Positions 23,327-27,554 of a stretch of 27,554 nt of DNA are shown here, piece by piece. Numbering within the stretch: position 1 is the stretch's first letter; each line of letters starts with the position of its first letter. The notes under the pieces are model-generated. The model saw nothing but the letters and a program-made list of their open reading frames with translations. It was not told where the DNA came from and did no database searches. Source of the DNA: DASQQQ01 sp036390995 (GTDB lineage: Bacteria; Actinomycetota; UBA4738; HRBIN12); assembly GCA_036390995.1 (NCBI GenBank), contig DASWAT010000205.1:1-27554 (forward strand), written 5' to 3'. A program made the position numbers and the translations under genes.

Positions 23327-23710
23327 GTGCCCGAGGAGACGACGTTGTTCGAGGCGGCCGGCGGGATGCCGTTCTTCCAGGTGCTCGTCGACCGCTTCTA
23401 CGGACTCGTCGCGGCCGATCCCGTGCTCCTTCCTCTGTATCCCGAGCCGGAGGACCTCACGGAGGCCCGTCGCAAGCTCGCGCTGTTCCTGGCCCAGTAC
23501 TGGGGTGGGCCGGCCGCCTACACCCAGGAGCGCGGCCACCCCGCGCTCCGGATGCGCCACGCCCCGTTCGAGATCGGTCCGAAGGAGCGCGACCGCTGGC
23601 TCGCCTGCATGCGCGAGGCCGCCGCCTCGCTTGGTCCCCCGCCGGCGGTGGTGGAGGCGCTGCTCCGCTACTTCGACGTTGCGGCGGAGGCGCTGCGCAA
23701 CCGGGACTGA
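23327..23710 (+). CDS. glbO: Group II truncated haemoglobin (trHbO type)
   Basis: The 127-residue, 2-over-2 globin has Tyr25 at B10 (DRFYGLV), Tyr38 in the CD region (LLPLYPE), the group II block YWGGPAAYTQERGHP, proximal His78 in LRMRHAPFEI and Trp91 at G8 (ERDRWLACM). The Tyr/Tyr/Trp set is the distal site of group II truncated haemoglobins. These bind oxygen tightly and are linked to NO or peroxide detoxification and redox chemistry. It starts at GTG 23327 from its own promoter, divergent from the MFS operon. Its last 43 bp overlap the 3' end of rlmN on the other strand. Confidence 0.95.
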   Translation: MPEETTLFEAAGGMPFFQVLVDRFYGLVAADPVLLPLYPEPEDLTEARRKLALFLAQYWGGPAAYTQERGHPALRMRHAPFEIGPKERDRWLACMREAAASLGPPPAVVEALLRYFDVAAEALRNRD

Positions 23711-24765
23711 GGCCCTCCCCGGACCGGGACCGGCTCGTGCTCCCAGCGGAGCTGGCCGCAAGCCGCCTCGATCCGCCGGCCGCGCGTGTCCCGGACCGTG
23801 ACGTTCACCCCGGCCCGCTCGAGCACCTCCACGAAGCGGCCGATCCGCCGGGGCGGGCTCGGCCGCATCGGGTACCCGGGGGTCGGGTTCAACGGGATCA
23901 GGTTCACATGCGCGTGCAGCCGGTGGGCGATCGGCGCCAGCTTCGAGGCCTGCGCGGGTGCGTCGTTCACACCGTCGATCATGGCCCACTCGATCGAGGG
24001 GCGACGACGGGTGCGGATCCGCCAGTCGGCGACCGCGGCCTCCAGCGCCTCGAGCGGCCACAGCCGGTTCGCCGGAACGAGCTCGTTCCGTAGATCGTCG
24101 TCGGCGGCGTGCAGGCTCACCGCCAGCCCGACCTGCGGGAACCGTTCGGCCAGCCGACGGATGCCCGGGGCGATGCCGACGGTCGAGACCGTGACGTGCC
24201 GGTCCCCCAACCCCATGCCCGCCGGGTCCGTGAGCTTCCCGATCGCGCCGAACGTGTGGCGCTCGTTCGCGAGGGGCTCCCCCATCCCCATGAACACGAC
24301 GTTGGACAGCCGGCGAGGCGTCGAGTCCGGCAGGCGTGCCGCCTCGCGCCGTGCCCATACGACCTGCGCCGCGATCTCACCGGCCGTGAGGTTGTTCTGC
24401 AGCCCCATCTGCCCGGTGGCGCAGAAGGTGCAGCCCATCGCGCATCCCGACTGCGTGGAGATGCAGACGGTGACCCGATCCGGATAGCCCATCAGGACGG
24501 CCTCGACGAGGTGACGGCCGCCGAGCCGCAGGAGCGCCTTGCGCGTGGATCCGCGGTCGGCAGCCCGCACCTCCAGCACCTCGACGCCGAGCGGCAGCTC
24601 GGCGGCCAGCCGCTCGCGAAGGGCCTGAGGCAGCTCGCTCATCTCGTCGTACGTGGCCGCCCGGCGCCACAGCTGCGCGAACACCTGCCGGGCACGGAAC
24701 GGCGGTTCGCCCCATACCCTCAATCGCTGCGTGAGCTCCTCGACCGAAAGCTCCAGGACGTCCAT
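23668..24765 (-). CDS. rlmN: Dual-specificity RNA methyltransferase RlmN
   Basis: RlmN is a radical SAM enzyme that methylates C2 of A2503 in 23S rRNA and A37 in some tRNAs. The 365-residue protein has the cluster motif CAMGCTFC (Cys108, Cys112, Cys115), the preceding VCISTQSG, FMGMGEPLAN, the VTVSTVGIAPGI and LAVSLHAADD blocks, and LIPLNPTPG. The catalytic C-terminal cysteine is in EAACGQLR. The N-terminal accessory domain (MDVLELSVEELTQRL, FRARQVFAQLW) fixes the start at ATG 24765, and a TACGCT hexamer ends 7 nt before it. The longer open frame upstream is not coding. Confidence 0.97.
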   Translation of the reverse strand: MDVLELSVEELTQRLRVWGEPPFRARQVFAQLWRRAATYDEMSELPQALRERLAAELPLGVEVLEVRAADRGSTRKALLRLGGRHLVEAVLMGYPDRVTVCISTQSGCAMGCTFCATGQMGLQNNLTAGEIAAQVVWARREAARLPDSTPRRLSNVVFMGMGEPLANERHTFGAIGKLTDPAGMGLGDRHVTVSTVGIAPGIRRLAERFPQVGLAVSLHAADDDLRNELVPANRLWPLEALEAAVADWRIRTRRRPSIEWAMIDGVNDAPAQASKLAPIAHRLHAHVNLIPLNPTPGYPMRPSPPRRIGRFVEVLERAGVNVTVRDTRGRRIEAACGQLRWEHEPVPVRGGPQSRLRSASAATSK

Positions 24766-24772
24766 ACAGGCC

Positions 24773-24791
24773 AGCGTACCGGCGGTATCGT
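24773..24791. promoter_or_regulatory. Back-to-back leaderless promoters for rlmN and a small gene
   Basis: TACGCT (24773-24778, minus strand) ends 7 nt before the rlmN ATG at 24765. TATCGT (24786-24791, plus strand) ends 6 nt before GTG 24798. The two hexamers are 7 bp apart, so two polymerases could not occupy them together. Confidence 0.45.
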
Positions 24792-24797
24792 TCGGGC

Positions 24798-24890
24798 GTG
24801 GCGTGGCTGGTCCTGTTCGTGCTCGTCGCCGCCGCCCTGGTCTTCGGCTTGGTGTTCCTCTTCCGGTCCGGGGACCGGGGCCGGCGCTGA
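24798..24890 (+). CDS. 30-residue single-span membrane peptide
   Basis: From GTG 24798 the frame gives 30 residues: a short start (MAWLV), a hydrophobic helix of about 21 residues ending FLF, and a basic tail (RSGDRGRR). The positive C-terminus suggests that it stays inside. A leaderless-type -10 sits 6 nt upstream. The length, the clean helix and the promoter argue for a real small membrane protein, but nothing is known about it. It is divergent from rlmN; the 65 bp beyond its stop hold nothing recognisable. Confidence 0.5.
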   Translation: MAWLVLFVLVAAALVFGLVFLFRSGDRGRR

Positions 24891-24955
24891 CGCCGGTCGC
24901 GGCGAGGCGACACGACCCGCCCGAGGGAGCCGGTTGACGGCGCCGGTCCACGCGT

Positions 24956-25762
24956 TCAGCTGCCGATCGCGAACGCTCCGTAGCCGACCACCCGCGAGGG
25001 ATCGCCGGCCGTGTCGGCGGAGGTCCGAAGATCGAGCAGGCGAACGCCGAGCGCCCGTCGCCGGGCCAGCTCCACCATGCCGCGGAGCGCGAACACGCCG
25101 CAGGCGTCCTCGGGGCCGATCGCGCCCGGATCGCGCGCGAGGATGGCGTCGGCGGTCCGGCGATCCAGCCGCCGCGCCGTCTCCTGGTCGTGGTAGTGGC
25201 TGAGGTCGGTGCTGACGATCACGAGGTCGGCGATCTCCCCGACGGCCTCGATCAGATCGGCCGCGGCGCCGGACGCGACCCGGCCCAGGGCGACCGGGAG
25301 GATCCCGACGTCCGGGCCCGCCACCCTCAGAAGGAACGGCAGCTGGACCTCCAGCGCGTGCTCGGGCGCGTGGGAGGCGTCGTCGGCCACCGCTCCGGCA
25401 TCCAGCGCCACCCGTCGCAGCTCGGGGTCAAGGCCCACGTCACCGAGCGGCGTTCGCCATGCACCGGCCTCGGGCACCGCGGCGCCGTCGAGGGGAACGA
25501 AGTGCGCCGGCCCGAACAGCGCCACGCGTCGGAACCGGTTCGCGGCCGGACGGATGGTGGCGTACCCCGACGCCGCGATCGGCCCCGAGTACACGTACCC
25601 GGCGTGCGGCACGACGATCGCGTGTGGAACCGACCCGCCCGCGACCGTCGAGGCCCCATCGAGGAGCTCGTCCACCATGGCCGTCAGCTCGTCGGGGTTC
25701 GAGGGATAGAAGGTGCCCGCGGCGACGGTCGCGCGAACCCCCCCGGTGGTCCGGGACCTCAT
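24956..25762 (-). CDS. amrB: AmmeMemoRadiSam system protein B (Memo family)
   Basis: A 268-residue Memo/LigB-like protein. Family sites present are VVPHAGYVYSGPIAASGYA (first His), FGPAHFVPLDG (second His), VSTDLSHYH (third His region) and DACGVFALRGM (Cys), matching the His/His/His/Cys cluster of Memo proteins, which bind copper or iron in the human homologue. HALEVQLPFL is another family block. The bacterial function in the AmmeMemoRadiSam triad is unknown. Its ATG overlaps the stop of the radical SAM gene (ATGA), so the two are translationally coupled. The third partner, AMMECR1 (protein A), is neither fused nor adjacent within the window. Confidence 0.93.
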   Translation of the reverse strand: MRSRTTGGVRATVAAGTFYPSNPDELTAMVDELLDGASTVAGGSVPHAIVVPHAGYVYSGPIAASGYATIRPAANRFRRVALFGPAHFVPLDGAAVPEAGAWRTPLGDVGLDPELRRVALDAGAVADDASHAPEHALEVQLPFLLRVAGPDVGILPVALGRVASGAAADLIEAVGEIADLVIVSTDLSHYHDQETARRLDRRTADAILARDPGAIGPEDACGVFALRGMVELARRRALGVRLLDLRTSADTAGDPSRVVGYGAFAIGS

Positions 25763-26862
25763 CGCGCCGCCAGACGGACCGGGCGACGTCTGGCGCCCCA
25801 GCGCCCCGGCTCGCCCCCGAAGACCCCGGCGCAGGGCGTCCCACACGTGCGGCACCGGCCGTCGACGGTGAGGCTCCACGCTCCGAGCTCGTACCCGTCC
25901 CGTTCGATCAGCAGCGACCCGCACGCGTGACAGGACGTGCTTTGGCCGGCGACGTCGTGGACGTTGCCGGTGTAGGCGTACCGGATGCCGCTGGCCAACG
26001 CGATCGTCCGGGCACGCGTGAGCGTGGGCGCCGGCGTGGACGGGCGGTCGAGCATCTTGAAGTCGGGATGGAAAGCGGTGAAGTGCATCGGCACGTCCGG
26101 CCCGAGGTGCTCCACCACCCACCGGCACATGGCGTCGAGCTCGCTGTCGGAATCGTTCGCGCCGGGGATCACGAGGTTCGTGATCTCGAACCAGACCGAG
26201 GTCTCGTGCTTCAGGTACTCGAGCGTCTCCAGCACCGGGGCGAGCCGCCCGAGGCACACGCGACGGTAGAAGTCCTCGGTGAACCCCTTGAGGTCGACGT
26301 TCGCGGCGTCCATATGCCGGAAGAAGTCCTCGCGAGCCTCGGGGTTCACGTAGCCGGCGGTGACGGCGACCGTTCGGATCCCGCGCGCCCGGCACGCGTC
26401 GGCCGCGTCGATCGCGTACTCCAGGAAGATCACCGGGTCGTTGTAGGTGAACGCCACGCTCCGACACCCGAGCCGTTCGGCCGCCGCGGCGATCTGCTCT
26501 GGCGAGGCCGCGTCGGCCAGCGTGTCGACCTCGCGCGACTTCGAGATGTCCCAGTTCTGGCAGAACCGGCAGCCCAGGTTGCACCCGGCGGTTCCGAACG
26601 ACAGCACGGGCGTGCCCGGGAGGAAGTGGTTCAGCGGCTTCTTCTCGATGGGGTCGACGCAGAACCCGCTGGACCGCCCGTAGGTGGTCAGGACCACCTC
26701 GCCGCCCTCGCGGCCCCGGACGAAGCAGAAGCCCCGCTGGCCTTCGTGGAGCTTGCACTCCCGGGGGCACACGTCGCACTGGACCCGCCCGTCGTCCAGG
26801 CGGTGCCAGTACCGCGTGGGATGCGCGGTCGACGCAGGCACGGCGTTCACCTCCAGGTTCAT
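25759..26862 (-). CDS. amrS: AmmeMemoRadiSam system radical SAM enzyme
   Basis: A 367-residue radical SAM protein related to pyruvate-formate-lyase activases. The cluster motif is CNLGCRFCQNW, preceded by an N-terminal Cys group (CDVCPRECKLHEGQRGFCFVR) and GTPVLSFGTAG. AmmeMemoRadiSam-specific blocks are FTYNDPVIFLEYAID, VNPEAREDFF, ANVDLKGFTEDFYR, HFTAFHPDFKMLDRP and RYAYTGNVHD. The C-terminus adds a zinc-ribbon-like pair (CHACGSLL and CRTCGTPC). ATG 26862 follows GAGGTG with 5 nt spacing and begins MNLEVNAVPAS; an ATG at 26928 is open in frame but overlaps the divergent gene's ATG and is less likely. The substrate is unknown. Confidence 0.93.
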   Translation of the reverse strand: MNLEVNAVPASTAHPTRYWHRLDDGRVQCDVCPRECKLHEGQRGFCFVRGREGGEVVLTTYGRSSGFCVDPIEKKPLNHFLPGTPVLSFGTAGCNLGCRFCQNWDISKSREVDTLADAASPEQIAAAAERLGCRSVAFTYNDPVIFLEYAIDAADACRARGIRTVAVTAGYVNPEAREDFFRHMDAANVDLKGFTEDFYRRVCLGRLAPVLETLEYLKHETSVWFEITNLVIPGANDSDSELDAMCRWVVEHLGPDVPMHFTAFHPDFKMLDRPSTPAPTLTRARTIALASGIRYAYTGNVHDVAGQSTSCHACGSLLIERDGYELGAWSLTVDGRCRTCGTPCAGVFGGEPGRWGARRRPVRLAAR

Positions 26863-26926
26863 CTTGCACCTCAAGCGGCCCCCGGCCCAGCCCGAGAACC
26901 AGTACAGAGCCCGACGCGAGGTGTCC

Positions 26927-27554
26927 ATGGACGTAGCCGACCTGCTCCGCTACGCGGTCGAACGGGGCGCGAGCGATCTCCACCTGTCCGCCGGGAACGT
27001 GCCGTTCATCCGGGTGGACGGCGAGCTGCTGCCCGCCGCCTTCCCGACGATGGACGCCACCGACACTGAGGAGGCGGCCGAGTTCCTGCTGCCGCCGCAC
27101 AAGACCTCGGAGTTCCTGCGGACCAACGAGGCCGACTTCGCCTTCACGCTCGAAAGGGGTGCGATGATCGGCTTCATCAACCGGACCCGTCGCGCGCACG
27201 TCGTGACGATCAAGGACCCGGTCGAGGTGATCCACACCGACGACATGTCGGTGATCTGGCAGCGGGAGATCGGGCCTGACACCGAGTCGTACGCAGCCGG
27301 TCTCCGGCAGGTCCTCCGGCAGGACCCCGACGTGATCTTCGTCGGCGAGATCCGCGACGCGGACTCCGCGCTCTCGGCGATCCAGGCGGCCCAGACCGGG
27401 CACCTCGTCCTGTCCACCATGCACACGATCGATGCGAGCGAGACCGTCTCGCGGGTGGTGGACCTGTTCCCCGAGCGGCAGCAGGAGCAGGTGCGCACCT
27501 CCCTGGCCGGCGCGCTGCGCGGAGTCGTCTCCCAGCGGTTGCTTGAGCGGATCG
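26927..27554 (+). CDS. pilT: PilT-like twitching ATPase lacking the Walker A segment (partial, runs off the window)
   Basis: The visible 209 residues start MDVADLLRYAVERGASDLHLSAG (PilT N-terminal domain) and continue to EADFAFTLERG. They then jump directly into AMIGFINRTRRAHVVTIKDPVE, the sequence that normally follows the P-loop. About 75 residues that include GPTGSGKST in relatives are absent, with the frame intact (junction about 27150-27165). The Asp box (TIKDPVEVIH), Walker B (DPDVIFVGEIRD) and His box (STMHTIDASETVSRVVD) are all present. PilT powers type IV pilus retraction, but without Walker A this product should not hydrolyse ATP. It is either a real in-frame deletion, a regulatory paralogue or an assembly collapse. 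GAGGTG precedes the ATG by 4 nt. Confidence 0.85.
   Translation, partial: MDVADLLRYAVERGASDLHLSAGNVPFIRVDGELLPAAFPTMDATDTEEAAEFLLPPHKTSEFLRTNEADFAFTLERGAMIGFINRTRRAHVVTIKDPVEVIHTDDMSVIWQREIGPDTESYAAGLRQVLRQDPDVIFVGEIRDADSALSAIQAAQTGHLVLSTMHTIDASETVSRVVDLFPERQQEQVRTSLAGALRGVVSQRLLERI

Noticed and set aside
21519..23801. A 760-residue plus-strand frame opposite the MFS pump
   Set aside because: It is the antisense shadow of the transporter, highly charged and low in hydrophobic residues; its end runs through the haemoglobin gene out of frame.

Overview
The window is very GC-rich and gene-dense, with many GTG starts. The genes point to an uncultured, deep-branching member of the Actinomycetota: an AfsR/SARP-type regulator, an MptA/MptB-like polyprenol-phosphomannose GT-C enzyme, a galU / MoeA-like Glp / SepX(GlpR)-like block, a group II truncated haemoglobin, an AmmeMemoRadiSam pair and Tad/type IV pilus parts (CpaB, PilT). 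No taxonomic marker such as rRNA is present, so this placement is an inference.

Layout. 1-3034: a large SARP-type regulator whose frame is broken by one missing base inside its Walker A motif. 3031-5000: a graveyard of integrated elements behind a tRNA-Ala(CGC) gene (5001-5074, minus). It holds a short recombinase C-terminal scrap, a short-ORF scrap, a broken replication-relaxation protein and a recombinase that has lost its catalytic half. 5154-6034: a NicO/TauE-like membrane protein, also with a one-base frameshift. 6063-10104 (minus strand): galU, moeA/glp, moaC, then a SepX/GlpR-like divisome membrane protein and a translin-family protein behind their own palindrome-rich promoter.

10237-13162 (plus): FmdB-type zinc ribbon and MTA phosphorylase (coupled, CTG start), a 57-residue protein, CpaB and UppP. 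13167-15882 (minus): the TldE/TldD protease pair. 15881-20959: three envelope genes (unknown polytopic protein, MptB-like mannosyltransferase, membrane-anchored metallophosphoesterase). 20986-23180 (minus): DHA2-type efflux pump with its MerR regulator and a probable operator. 23327-24890: truncated haemoglobin, RlmN and a 30-residue membrane peptide. 24956-26862 (minus): Memo protein and its radical SAM partner. 26927-end: the start of a PilT-like ATPase that lacks the Walker A segment.

A theme across the window is promoter style. At least ten starts have a TAnnnT (mostly TACnnT) hexamer ending about 6-9 nt before the start codon, which is the layout of leaderless mRNAs. Other genes have clear Shine-Dalgarno sequences. 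Three genes appear to start at CTG or ACG. Cooperation between genes is clearest for Glp/SepX (division), UppP with the GT-C enzyme and phosphoesterase (envelope), MerR with the MFS pump, and Memo with radical SAM.
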